Source: Acidovorax sp. Leaf191
GTDB taxonomy: Bacteria > Pseudomonadota > Gammaproteobacteria > Burkholderiales > Burkholderiaceae_C
Direction: 5' to 3'
Assembly (NCBI RefSeq): GCF_001424425.1
Contig: NZ_LMPT01000022.1
Location: 202,858 to 266,857 of the forward strand
Length of the DNA: 64,000 nucleotides
The notes under the pieces were generated by a model. That model worked only from the letters and a program-made list of their open reading frames with translations, was not told where the DNA came from and made no database searches. A program made the position numbers and the translations under genes. Positions 53,351 to 60,838 of this stretch are shown here, one piece after another (position 1 is the stretch's first letter; each line of letters opens with the position of its first letter).

Positions 53351-53399
53351 CAGCGTCAGCAGCGTCAGCAGCGTCAGCAGCGTCAGCAGCGTCAGCAGA
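53351..53399. repeat. 9-bp tandem repeat, about five copies
   Basis: GTCAGCAGC is repeated in units starting at 53355, 53364, 53373, 53382 and 53391, the last ending in A. It lies between the HAD gene and the 38-aa ORF on the opposite strand, whose stop codon falls inside it. Such arrays are prone to slippage. Confidence 0.85.
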
Positions 53400-53508
53400 T
53401 GGCCGAGAGCGAGTCCACGATGTGCTGCTGGCGCCGGGTCAGCGCCGCGTAGCCTTCGCGGATCAGCCGCTTCACGGCCGCGTGGATTTCAAGTTCTGTG
53501 TACAGCAT
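53392..53508 (-). CDS. Small 38-aa protein
   Basis: ATG 53508 on the minus strand is preceded by GGAGGG six bases upstream, an excellent ribosome-binding site, and reads MLYTELEIHAAVKRLIREG and on to a C-terminal HIVDSLSAIC. The peptide is helical and amphipathic with basic residues in the middle (EGYAALTRRQQ). No family recognised. The stop lies in the 9-bp tandem repeat. A longer open frame extends upstream to 53808 but is rich in Pro/Gly/Arg and is not protein-like. The 218 bases 53509-53726 hold nothing else recognised. Confidence 0.5.
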   Translation of the reverse strand: MLYTELEIHAAVKRLIREGYAALTRRQQHIVDSLSAIC

Positions 53509-53726
53509 GGAGCCCTCCGGATGTCGTGGTGTACGCCCGGCTCCACCGCCCGTCACCAACGGGGGCAGGGAAGGGCGCCCTGTGCGCGCTGGCTTGTGGC
53601 GGTGCCGAGGCGCCCAGGGGGCGGGCCGCGGCAGGCGCCCAGTCAGCCCCGCCAGCTTGCCAGCCTGCGCGCAGGGCAAACGGCCAAGGAGACAGGCAAA
53701 CCCCGGGCAGTTCGTTCCACGGGCGG

Positions 53727-54269
53727 TCACGCATGGCGCTCCAGCAGCCGGCACAGCGTGCCCCAGGTGCGGGTGGTGGCGGGCAGGCCGAAGAGCTTTT
53801 CGGCCCACACATTCGGGCTGCCCATGGTCAGGCCGTGCGCGTGGCTCACCGACAGCAACGCGGTGTCGGTGTACAGCAGCACCTGCACATCGCCGCGGGC
53901 GTTGCTCTGCGGCAGGCCGGGCACCACCTGCGCGTCGTCGTGCAGAAAGGTCACGTAGAAGTCGTACACGGGCGGGCTCTTGCTCAGGCCGGTAAACGGG
54001 TCGCGGAAGCGCAGGGACAGCAGGCCGGGCATGTCGCGCAGAAAGACGGGCTCGTCGAACCCGCGCTCGTGCACCAGCATCGCCTGCACCGCCCGCAGGA
54101 CCTGGCGTGCGGGTCGCACACCGCGTGCGGTGAAGGCCACCGTGCCGTTGGTCTGGAACGATGCCGCCTCGCCCGCGCCGGCCCGCGTGAAGATGCTCTC
54201 GAGTTCAGCGCGCGACGGCGCGGCGCCGTGGCCCAGGTTGAGGTTGCGAAAGAAGGCGGCGAACTTCAT
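53727..54269 (-). CDS. DUF1697-family protein
   Basis: A 180-aa cytosolic protein of the DUF1697 family: N-terminal KFAAFFRNLNLG, SFQTNGTVAF and the C-terminal NVWAEKLFGLPATTRTWGTLCRL are characteristic, and the length is usual. No biochemical role is known. Start ATG 54269. It stands alone on the minus strand; the upstream gap to 54564 contains a palindromic repeat. Confidence 0.83.
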   Translation of the reverse strand: MKFAAFFRNLNLGHGAAPSRAELESIFTRAGAGEAASFQTNGTVAFTARGVRPARQVLRAVQAMLVHERGFDEPVFLRDMPGLLSLRFRDPFTGLSKSPPVYDFYVTFLHDDAQVVPGLPQSNARGDVQVLLYTDTALLSVSHAHGLTMGSPNVWAEKLFGLPATTRTWGTLCRLLERHA

Positions 54270-54407
54270 GTCGATGCACGCTGTGGCGGATGCTGGCTGG
54301 CACTATAGGGCGCTCCAAAGCGTGTTGCACCCGTGGCGCCGGCCCCTTCAGCGGGCGGCGCATGCTGGCCTGTGGGTGGCTGCATGCCCGGGTGAATGCC
54401 AAAAACT

Positions 54408-54476
54408 GAAGAAAAATGGCACCTACCGCTTGATGGGATTGCGGGAGCAGCTATTCAATTCATAGCAAAGGCTGTG
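54408..54476 (+). repeat. Palindromic dispersed repeat, copy 4
   Basis: AAAAATGGCACCTACCGCTT, then GATGGGATTGCGGGAGCAGCTATT and ATTCATAGC, align with copies 1 and 2 in the same orientation. The right arm is degenerate (ATTGCG in place of AAGCG), so the stem is weak. It lies in the 295-base gap between the divergent DUF1697 and AEC genes, where no other feature was recognised. Confidence 0.6.
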
Positions 54477-54564
54477 ATGCACCTGCGGCAGAGGCCACAA
54501 TACCGGCCGCGGCCACCACAGGCCGCGCTGTCGTCCACCCCTTTGCCGGCCGCCCCAGCGCGCC

Positions 54565-55533
54565 GTGCCGCCCACCGTGAACTCGCCCGTCGTCACCTCG
54601 CTGCTCCCCGTCATCCTGTTCATCGTCATCGGCTTCTACACGGGGCGGCGCGGGTGGATACGGGCCGAGGCCGTGAAGGACCTGGCCAACCTCGTGTTCA
54701 TGGTGCTCACCCCTGCGCTGCTGTTTCGCACCATGAGCTCGGTGCATGTGCAGGACCTGGACTTCGGGCCCATCGCCATCTACTTCGCAGCGGCGATGCT
54801 CGTCTTTGGCGTCACCATGGCGGTGCTGGGCTTCTCCAGCCTGGCGGCGGCGCGCGCGCTGGCCAACACCTTCAGCAACACCATCATGATCGGCGTGCCG
54901 CTGGTAAGCCTGGTGTTTGGCGAGGCCGGGCTGGTGACGCTGTTCACCCTGATCTCGGTGCACGCACTCATCCTGCTGACCGCGGCCACCGTGGTGTTCG
55001 AGCTGGCCTCTGCGCGCGAGCATGCGGGCCGCGCCGGGGGCACGCAGCAGGCCATGTGGCGCACCGTGCTGCAGGCGGTGCGCAACGGCATCGTGCACCC
55101 GGTGCCGCTGCCCATCATCGCGGGCCTGCTGTTTGCGCAGACGGGCCTCGCCATCCCGGCCGTGGTGGACAAGCCCATGCTGCTGCTGGGCCAGGCGCTC
55201 GGGCCCATCTCGCTGCTGCTGGTGGGCGTGACGCTGGCGTTCACCAAGGTAGGCCACCATTTCAAGGCGGCCCTGCGCATCGCGGTGGTCAAGTGCGTGG
55301 TGCACCCGCTGGTGCTGGTGGCGCTCGCCTGGGCGCTGGGCCTGTCGGGCATGCCGCTGGCGGTGATGATCGTGGCGGCGTCGCTGCCGGTGGGAGCCAA
55401 TGTGTTCCTGTTCGCCCAGCGCTACCAGGTGGCCGAGGACGAGGTGACCGCCAGCGTGGCGGTGTCCACGGCGCTGGCGCTCATCACCATGCCGGTGGTG
55501 ATCCTCGGGGTGACGAAGTTCTTCGCCGTGTAA
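54565..55533 (+). CDS. AEC-family transporter
   Basis: A 322-aa inner-membrane carrier of the auxin efflux carrier family, with about ten hydrophobic segments. LVFMVLTPALLFRTM lies in the first half; SNTIMIGVPLVSLVFGEAG and the C-terminal ASLPVGANVFLFAQRY with a crossing-like Asn/Pro are typical. Start is GTG 54565 or GTG 54577; the second looks slightly more natural (VNSPVVTSLLPVILF), but neither has a clear ribosome-binding site. Family members export small organic anions such as malate; the substrate here is unknown. Confidence 0.87.
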   Translation: MPPTVNSPVVTSLLPVILFIVIGFYTGRRGWIRAEAVKDLANLVFMVLTPALLFRTMSSVHVQDLDFGPIAIYFAAAMLVFGVTMAVLGFSSLAAARALANTFSNTIMIGVPLVSLVFGEAGLVTLFTLISVHALILLTAATVVFELASAREHAGRAGGTQQAMWRTVLQAVRNGIVHPVPLPIIAGLLFAQTGLAIPAVVDKPMLLLGQALGPISLLLVGVTLAFTKVGHHFKAALRIAVVKCVVHPLVLVALAWALGLSGMPLAVMIVAASLPVGANVFLFAQRYQVAEDEVTASVAVSTALALITMPVVILGVTKFFAV

Positions 55534-55551
55534 GGCGCGGCCGGCGCAATG

Positions 55552-55567
55552 GCTGCCTGTCGGCAGC
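55552..55567. terminator. Short hairpin between convergent genes
   Basis: GCTGCC at 55552-55557 pairs with GGCAGC at 55562-55567 around a four-base loop, between the convergent AEC and NTF2-like genes. There is no T-run. Confidence 0.35.
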
Positions 55568-55599
55568 AAGGCCAACCGGCCGGGCCGGTGCGTTGCGCC

Positions 55600-56160
55600 T
55601 TACCGGGCCGCGTAGGGCAGCGACGAGTGGTGCACTACGATGCGCAGCTGGCCCGCATCGTCCTTGGCGAAGCTCCAGGTCTTGTCCACCGTGGTGACCG
55701 TGCCGTCCGGCCCGCTGAAGCGCACGTTGCCCATGGTCATGGCCACGTCGCCAGAGATGTAGACCGCAGCATTGTCGACATCGCACTTCTTCCAGCCCTT
55801 GAGCGCAAAGCCGGTGTCGTTGGGGTAGCTGGGGTTGCCGCCCACAAAGTACGCCAGCGCGCCGGCGCGGTCGGTGCGGAAGGTCTGCGGCGCCACCGTG
55901 AGCGTGGGCTTGAACAGCACGGCGCCGAACTGGTAGCCGTAGGCGCTGTCGATCACCTTGGCCGCGAGCGCAGTGGCGGCAGCGACGCCGTCGCGCTGGT
56001 GGACGGCACTGATGTCGAGCAGCGCCTTGCACCAGTTCTGCTGCGCGGTCAGCACTTCGGCCTCATTGATCGCGTGGTTGACCACGGGTGTCTTGGCGTG
56101 GGCTTGCAAAGAAGCGGCGGTGACGAGGAGAGCGGCCAGTGCCAGGCGGTTGATTTTCAT
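55600..56160 (-). CDS. Secreted NTF2-like protein
   Basis: A 186-aa protein with a Sec signal (MKINRLALAALLVTAASLQAHA, given here only to its start region) and a mature domain of the NTF2/SnoaL-like type: WCKALLDIS with AAKVIDSAYGYQFGAVLFKP, AMTMGNVRFSG and the final strand TWSFAKDDAGQLRIVVHHSS. Members are sometimes annotated as phosphoribosyl-AMP cyclohydrolase, but no HisI motif is visible. Two cysteines in the mature part could form a disulfide. A 9-bp inverted repeat lies directly upstream (56165-56220). Function unknown. Confidence 0.75.
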   Translation of the reverse strand: MKINRLALAALLVTAASLQAHAKTPVVNHAINEAEVLTAQQNWCKALLDISAVHQRDGVAAATALAAKVIDSAYGYQFGAVLFKPTLTVAPQTFRTDRAGALAYFVGGNPSYPNDTGFALKGWKKCDVDNAAVYISGDVAMTMGNVRFSGPDGTVTTVDKTWSFAKDDAGQLRIVVHHSSLPYAAR

Positions 56161-56164
56161 GGAA

Positions 56165-56220
56165 GTTCAATGGTTGTGAGTTGTTGACGCCGACTGCGAA
56201 GTCAGCGGTTCCCATTGAAC
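56165..56220. promoter_or_regulatory. Inverted repeat upstream of the NTF2-like gene
   Basis: GTTCAATGG at 56165-56173 and CCATTGAAC at 56212-56220 are perfect inverted arms 38 bases apart, just before the start codon at 56160. They could form a leader hairpin or two half-sites. No regulator is known. Confidence 0.35.
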
Positions 56221-56370
56221 CGGGCAGGGGTGGACAGAACGTGATGAGCCCATGAACCGCGACGAAACGGGACATGAACGGAAGATGAACAGGGCCCCCA
56301 CCGCCTTTGGGTTCCTGTGCGCTCCTGTGGGCTCGTTTGACGCGCCCCGGGTGGGGCGGCCAGGCCTCGC

Positions 56371-57012
56371 TCAGGGAGCAAGGCGCTCCCGCACCCACTC
56401 GCCCTGGTCCAGGCGGTAGCGCAGGCGGTCGTGCAGGCGACTCTTGCGGCCCTGCCAGAACTCCCATTGCTCGGGCTGGAGGCGGTAGCCGCCCCAGTGC
56501 GGCGGGCGCGGCGGCTTGAGCAGGAACTGCGCGCCGTACTTGGCGGCATTGGCCACCAGCACGCTGCGGCCCGAGATGACCTGGCTCTGCGGGCTGGCCC
56601 AGGCGCCGATGCGCGAGTCGAGCGGGCGGCTGTGAAAGTACGCGTCGCTTTCCTCGTCGCTGACCTTCTCGACCGTTCCTTCGATGCGCACCACGCGCTC
56701 GAGCTCCACCCAATGGAACTGCAGCGCGGCGAACGGGTTGCCACCGATCTGGCGGCCCTTGCGGCTGTCGTAGTTGGTGAACCAGACGATGCCGCGCTCG
56801 TCGTAGCCCTTGATGAGCACGATGCGGGTGCTGGGGCGCAGGTCGCTGCCCACGGTGGCCAGCGTCATGGCGTTGGGCTCGGGGATCTCGGCCTTGATGG
56901 CCTCTTGCAGCCACTGGTCGAACTGCTGCAGCGGCGCGGCGTGCGAGGCGTCTTCGTTGAGTTCTGCGCGCTCGTAGCTCTTGCGCAGGTCGGCGATGGA
57001 GTGCGTGGTCAT
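56371..57012 (-). CDS. pdxH: Pyridoxamine 5'-phosphate oxidase
   Basis: A 213-aa FMN enzyme that makes pyridoxal 5'-phosphate from pyridoxamine or pyridoxine phosphate. [26 protein letters not shown], followed by [20 protein letters not shown], and the C-terminal signature [23 protein letters not shown] (cited in part) are characteristic. Full length. ATG 57012. It is a single gene upstream of the divergent TetR gene; PLP also serves the aminotransferase at 789, but the two are not linked. Confidence 0.95.
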   Translation of the reverse strand: MTTHSIADLRKSYERAELNEDASHAAPLQQFDQWLQEAIKAEIPEPNAMTLATVGSDLRPSTRIVLIKGYDERGIVWFTNYDSRKGRQIGGNPFAALQFHWVELERVVRIEGTVEKVSDEESDAYFHSRPLDSRIGAWASPQSQVISGRSVLVANAAKYGAQFLLKPPRPPHWGGYRLQPEQWEFWQGRKSRLHDRLRYRLDQGEWVRERLAP

Positions 57013-57089
57013 GGCAGCGATTGTGCATCGCCCGTACCATCACGCCTTGCGCTACGGCAGGCGTTTGCGCCGGGCTCGGCACCCGCTGG

Positions 57090-57118
57090 TTGTGGCCGAA
57101 TGATTATTCGCTTATAGT
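57090..57118 (+). promoter_or_regulatory. Promoter and operator-like site of the TetR gene
   Basis: TTGTGG at 57090-57095, a 17-base spacer and TATAGT at 57113-57118 make a reasonable sigma-70 promoter, placing the start of transcription only a few bases before ATG 57128 (near-leaderless). The palindrome GAATGATTATTC at 57098-57109 lies in the spacer. A matching site occurs at 57785 before the next operon, so this is probably where the TetR protein binds. Confidence 0.6.
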
Positions 57119-57127
57119 CGCCCCGCC

Positions 57128-57700
57128 ATGAAACCCAAGGACGATGAGAAACAGCGCGCCATTGCGCAGGCCACCTTCGACCTGGTGGCCCGCACGGGCC
57201 TGAGCGGCCTGACCATGGCCGAGATCGCGCGGGCCGCGGGCATTGCCACCAGCACGCTCTACGTGTACCACCCGTCCAAGGACGAACTCATCAGCCAGCT
57301 CTACCAGGACGCCAAGACCGTGACGGCCACGCGCCTCATGGAGGGCGTGCTGCCCGACATGCCCTACCGCGCCCGCGTGCGCCGCAGCTGGTGCAACCTG
57401 CTGCGCCACCGGCTGGACCAGTATGCCGAGGTGGTGTTCCAGGAGCAGTACTACAACTCGCCCTGGTTCACCGACGGCAACCGCGAATTCTCCACGCGGC
57501 TGATGGCCGGTTTTTTTGCCCTGATGGCCGAAGGGCAGCAGCAAGAGATCCTCAAGGCCGTGCCGGTGCCGCTGCTCACGGCCAGCTTTGTCGGTTCGGT
57601 GCGCGAGACGGCCAGTCTGATCCGATCGAAGACGCTGCCCGACGATGACGCCGTGCACCAGATGGCGTTTGGCCTGTGCTGGGATGCGCTCAAGGCATGA
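57128..57700 (+). CDS. TetR-family regulator of the molybdenum hydroxylase operon
   Basis: A 190-aa TetR protein with the helix-turn-helix MAEIARAAGIATSTLYVYHPSKDELI and a C-terminal ligand domain rich in aromatics (FQEQYYNSPWF), suiting an aromatic or aldehyde effector. It precedes the IorAB-like genes on the same strand by 189 bases, and closely related operator-like motifs lie before both. ATG 57128; the start sits just after the promoter. Confidence 0.9.
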   Translation: MKPKDDEKQRAIAQATFDLVARTGLSGLTMAEIARAAGIATSTLYVYHPSKDELISQLYQDAKTVTATRLMEGVLPDMPYRARVRRSWCNLLRHRLDQYAEVVFQEQYYNSPWFTDGNREFSTRLMAGFFALMAEGQQQEILKAVPVPLLTASFVGSVRETASLIRSKTLPDDDAVHQMAFGLCWDALKA

Positions 57701-57784
57701 AGGCCCTGGCCGCCCGTGAATGCAATGCGCGACACCGCCCCGACAGCCTGACCGCCAGCACAAACTCAGAATTTCGGATTTAAT

Positions 57785-57806
57785 CGAATAAATATTCTCT
57801 TAAAAG
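57785..57806 (+). promoter_or_regulatory. Second copy of the TetR operator-like site
   Basis: CGAATAAATATTC followed by TCTTAAAA matches the site upstream of tetR (CGAATGATTATTC, then GCTTATA) at 16 of 21 positions. The core GAATAAATATTC is a palindrome. It lies about 85 bases before the first IorAB-like gene in an AT-rich island (57770-57810) that probably holds its promoter. Confidence 0.6.
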
Positions 57807-57889
57807 AACGAGAAAACCAAGCGGCGATACAGCCGCACCTGATTGCGCCGTCTTTTGCAGGCGCTGACCTTCACCCCTGGAGTCCCACG

Positions 57890-58351
57890 ATGCCCACCCT
57901 GAACATCAATGGCAAAGACACGCCCGTCGACGCCGACGAATCCACCCCCATTCTCTGGGCCCTGCGCGACACGCTGGGCATGACCGGCACCAAGTTCGGC
58001 TGCGGCCAGGCCTTGTGCGGTGCCTGCACGGTGCACCTGAACGGCGCGCCGATCCGCTCGTGCATCACGCCGATCTCGGCGGCGGCGGGGCAGAAGATCA
58101 CCACCATCGAGGCCGTCACGGAGAGCGACAAGGTGGGCAAGGCCGTGCACGCGGCCTGGGTCAAGCACGACGTGGCCCAGTGCGGCTACTGCCAGAGCGG
58201 CCAGATCATGAGCGCCACCGCACTGCTCAAGGGCAAGAAGAAACCGAGCGACGCCGACATCGACTCCGCCATGGCCGGCAACGTGTGCCGCTGCGGAACC
58301 TATGTGCGCATCCGCGCCGCCATCCACGACGCCGCCAAGACGCTGGCCTGA
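57890..58351 (+). CDS. [2Fe-2S] subunit of a molybdenum hydroxylase, IorA-like
   Basis: A 153-aa electron-transfer subunit with two [2Fe-2S] clusters. The plant-type cluster cysteines are in GCGQALCGACTVHLNG plus an upstream position in KFGCG; the second cluster uses CGYCQSGQ and NVCRCGTY. This is the small subunit of isoquinoline oxidoreductase/aldehyde dehydrogenase-type enzymes and passes electrons from the molybdenum centre. The next gene encodes the large subunit. No FAD subunit is present, as expected for the two-subunit IorAB type, where electrons go to a cytochrome c that is not encoded here. Confidence 0.93.
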   Translation: MPTLNINGKDTPVDADESTPILWALRDTLGMTGTKFGCGQALCGACTVHLNGAPIRSCITPISAAAGQKITTIEAVTESDKVGKAVHAAWVKHDVAQCGYCQSGQIMSATALLKGKKKPSDADIDSAMAGNVCRCGTYVRIRAAIHDAAKTLA

Positions 58352-58374
58352 CCCAAGCACCGAAGGAGAACACC

Positions 58375-60663
58375 ATGCATTTCGACCCTCAAGTGGTAGA
58401 GGCAGCGCGCAGCAGCATGCCCAAGAACCTTCTGGCGCTCATGGACAGGGCGCAAGGCGCTACTGATTCAGGAGCAGACGACGCCATCGACGGTGCCGGC
58501 GGCTTTGCACGCCGCACCTTCCTCAAAGTCACCGCAGCCTCTGGGTTTGCGCTGGGCGCCTTCCCGCTGGCAGCCACCGCACAGGGTGCGGCCGCAGCGG
58601 CACCCGCCGTACTCAAGCCCTTCGAGCAACCCTCGGCCTTCGTGCGCATCGATGCCGACGGCATCGTCACCGTCACCATCAACCGCCTGGACTTCGGCCA
58701 GGGCGTGCAGACCGGCCTGCCCATGATCCTGGCCGAAGAGCTGGACGCGGACTGGTCCAAGGTGCGCAGCGTGCATGGAGACGCCAACCCGGCCTATGTG
58801 GACCCGGCTTTCGGCATGCACATCACCGGCGGCTCCGGCTCCATCAAGAACTCGTACACCCAGTACCGCGAACTGGGCGCGCGCACCCGGGCCATGCTGG
58901 TCGGGGCCGCTGCCGCGCAGTGGGGCGTGGACGCATCGGCGCTGCGCACCAGCAACGGCTTTGTGGTCGGCCCGGGCGGCAAGAAGCTGGGCTACGGCGC
59001 GCTGGCCGAGGCCGCGATGAAGCAGCCCGTGCCCGAGAAAGTGGTGCTCAAGGACCCCAAGCAGTTCCGCCTGATCGGCAAGCCCACGGGCCGGCTCGAC
59101 GCCAAGGCCAAGTCGAGCGGCCGGCAGGACTACGGCATCGACGTGCGCTTGCCCGGCATGCTCACCGCCGTGGTGGCGCGCCCACCGGTGTTCGGCGCCA
59201 AGCTCAAGACGCTGGACGACTCGGCGGCCAAGGCCGTCAAGGGCGTCAAAGCCGTGCTGCGCGTGCCCACCGACCGGGGCGGCGAAGGCGTGGCGGTGGT
59301 GGCCGATGGCTACTGGGCTGCCAAGCAGGGGCGCGATGCCCTGAAGGCGGAATGGGACAACAGCGGCGTCAAGCCCACCGACTCCGCGCAGCAACTGGCG
59401 CAGTACCGCGATCTGGCCGCCAAGCCCGGCCTGGTCGCCATGCAGGCCGACACGGCGCCGCTGGCCGGCGCACCGCACAAGATCAGCGCCGAGTACGTCT
59501 TCCCGTACCTGGCGCATGCGCCCATGGAGCCGCTGAACTGCACCGTCAAGCTCGAAGGCGACAAGGCCGAACTCTGGATGGGCACGCAGATGCCGGGCCT
59601 GGACGCCATGGCCGCTGCCAAGACGCTGGGCATTGAGCCGCAGAACGTCAAGGTCCACACCCAGATGGCCGGTGGCGGCTTCGGCCGCCGCGCCATCCCC
59701 ACCAGCGACTACGTGGTGGAAGCCTGCGGCGTGGCCAAGGCCGCGCGCACGGCGGGCATCACCACCCCGGTGCGCACGCTGTGGAGCCGCGAGGACGACA
59801 TCAAGGGCGGCTACTACCGCCCCATGCACGTGCACCGCGCCGAGATCGGTTTCGATGCGCAGGGCAAGATCCTGGCGTGGGACCACACCATCGTCGGGCA
59901 GTCCATCACCAAGGGCTCACCGTTCGAGGCCTTCATGGTCAAGAACGGCATCGACGCCACCGCCATCGAGGGCATGAAAGAGCCCTACAACGTGCCCATG
60001 AAGCTGTCGGTGCACCACCCCGAGGTGAACGTGCCGGTGCTCTGGTGGCGCAGCGTGGGCTCCACCCACACCGCCTACGCCATGGAAACGCTGATCGACG
60101 AAGTGGCCCGCACCACCAACCAGGACCCGGTGGCCTACCGCCTGGCTCTGATGGGCGACAAGCACCCGCGCCACAAGGCGGCGCTGCAGCTGGCCGTGGC
60201 GCAGTCGGGCTACGGCAAGAGGAAGCTCGCGGCGGGCCGCGCCTGGGGCGTGGCGGTGCACGAGTCGTTCCAGTCGGTCGTGGCCTATGTGGTCGAGGCG
60301 TCGGTCAAAGACGGTACGCCCAAGCTGCACAGCGTGACGGCCGGCGTGCACTGCAACCTGGTGGTGAATCCGAAAAGCGTGGAAGCGCAGGTGCAGGGCG
60401 GGGCGCTGATGGGCCTGTCGATGTGCCTGCCGGGCGCGGCCATCACGCTCAAGGATGGCGTGGTGGAGCAGAGCAACTTCGGCGACTTCGCCGTGCCGCG
60501 CATCACCGACATGCCCCAGGTGGCCGTGCACATCGTGCCGAGCGCCGAGCCGCCCACGGGCATGGGCGAGCCGGGCCTGCCGCCGCTGGCGCCGGCGTTC
60601 GCCAACGCGGTAGCGCGGTTGACGGGGAAGACACCGAGGGCGTTGCCGTTTCAGTTGGCGTGA
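58375..60663 (+). CDS. Molybdopterin subunit of a molybdenum hydroxylase, IorB-like
   Basis: A 762-aa catalytic subunit of the xanthine oxidase superfamily, IorB type. A Tat signal (RRTFLKVTAASGFALGAF) starts only at about residue 46, after an unusual leader. Molybdopterin-contacting GGGFGRRAIPTSDY and the C-terminal GMGEPGLPPLAPAFANAV, with the catalytic glutamate, are visible. It hydroxylates an N-heterocycle or oxidises an aldehyde in the periplasm or at the membrane. ATG 58375 follows AAGGAGA. Residues 20-33 are encoded by a degenerate copy of the window's palindromic repeat (58432-58474). The substrate is unknown. Confidence 0.92.
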   Translation: MHFDPQVVEAARSSMPKNLLALMDRAQGATDSGADDAIDGAGGFARRTFLKVTAASGFALGAFPLAATAQGAAAAAPAVLKPFEQPSAFVRIDADGIVTVTINRLDFGQGVQTGLPMILAEELDADWSKVRSVHGDANPAYVDPAFGMHITGGSGSIKNSYTQYRELGARTRAMLVGAAAAQWGVDASALRTSNGFVVGPGGKKLGYGALAEAAMKQPVPEKVVLKDPKQFRLIGKPTGRLDAKAKSSGRQDYGIDVRLPGMLTAVVARPPVFGAKLKTLDDSAAKAVKGVKAVLRVPTDRGGEGVAVVADGYWAAKQGRDALKAEWDNSGVKPTDSAQQLAQYRDLAAKPGLVAMQADTAPLAGAPHKISAEYVFPYLAHAPMEPLNCTVKLEGDKAELWMGTQMPGLDAMAAAKTLGIEPQNVKVHTQMAGGGFGRRAIPTSDYVVEACGVAKAARTAGITTPVRTLWSREDDIKGGYYRPMHVHRAEIGFDAQGKILAWDHTIVGQSITKGSPFEAFMVKNGIDATAIEGMKEPYNVPMKLSVHHPEVNVPVLWWRSVGSTHTAYAMETLIDEVARTTNQDPVAYRLALMGDKHPRHKAALQLAVAQSGYGKRKLAAGRAWGVAVHESFQSVVAYVVEASVKDGTPKLHSVTAGVHCNLVVNPKSVEAQVQGGALMGLSMCLPGAAITLKDGVVEQSNFGDFAVPRITDMPQVAVHIVPSAEPPTGMGEPGLPPLAPAFANAVARLTGKTPRALPFQLA
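58432..58474 (+). repeat. Palindromic dispersed repeat, degenerate copy 5, inside the IorB-like gene
   Basis: TGGCGCTCATGGACAGGGCG followed by CAAGGCGCTACTGATTCAG aligns with the tail of the waaA copy (GCGCAAGGCGCTATCAATAG). Both copies are read in the same frame, giving AQGATDSGA here and AQGAINSEA in WaaA. It lies in the leader before the Tat motif. Confidence 0.5.
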
Positions 60664-60719
60664 GAGGGGTCCAAGCGCCGGGCCGGGAGCGAATAGGCGG
60701 CCGAGTCTTTCGGGCGTCA

Positions 60720-60745
60720 GGTGGCCGCGCGCCCGGCGCGCCACC
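60720..60745 (+). terminator. Hairpin after the IorB-like gene
   Basis: GGTGGC and GCGC on the left pair with GCGC and GCCACC on the right, with one bulged C and a five-base loop, followed by CTTTG. It lies between convergent genes in the 175-base gap. Confidence 0.45.
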
Positions 60746-60838
60746 CTTTGTCCAAGGTGCGCACGCTGGACAGACGGAGGGACACACCGCCGCCCCCGCG
60801 GCTGGATTCAGCCGCCTGCCCCGTGCGCGTTCGCCATC

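Noticed and set aside
53340-53400. Tandem GTCAGCAGC array as a CRISPR array
   Set aside because: Units are nine bases with no spacers and no cas genes are present.
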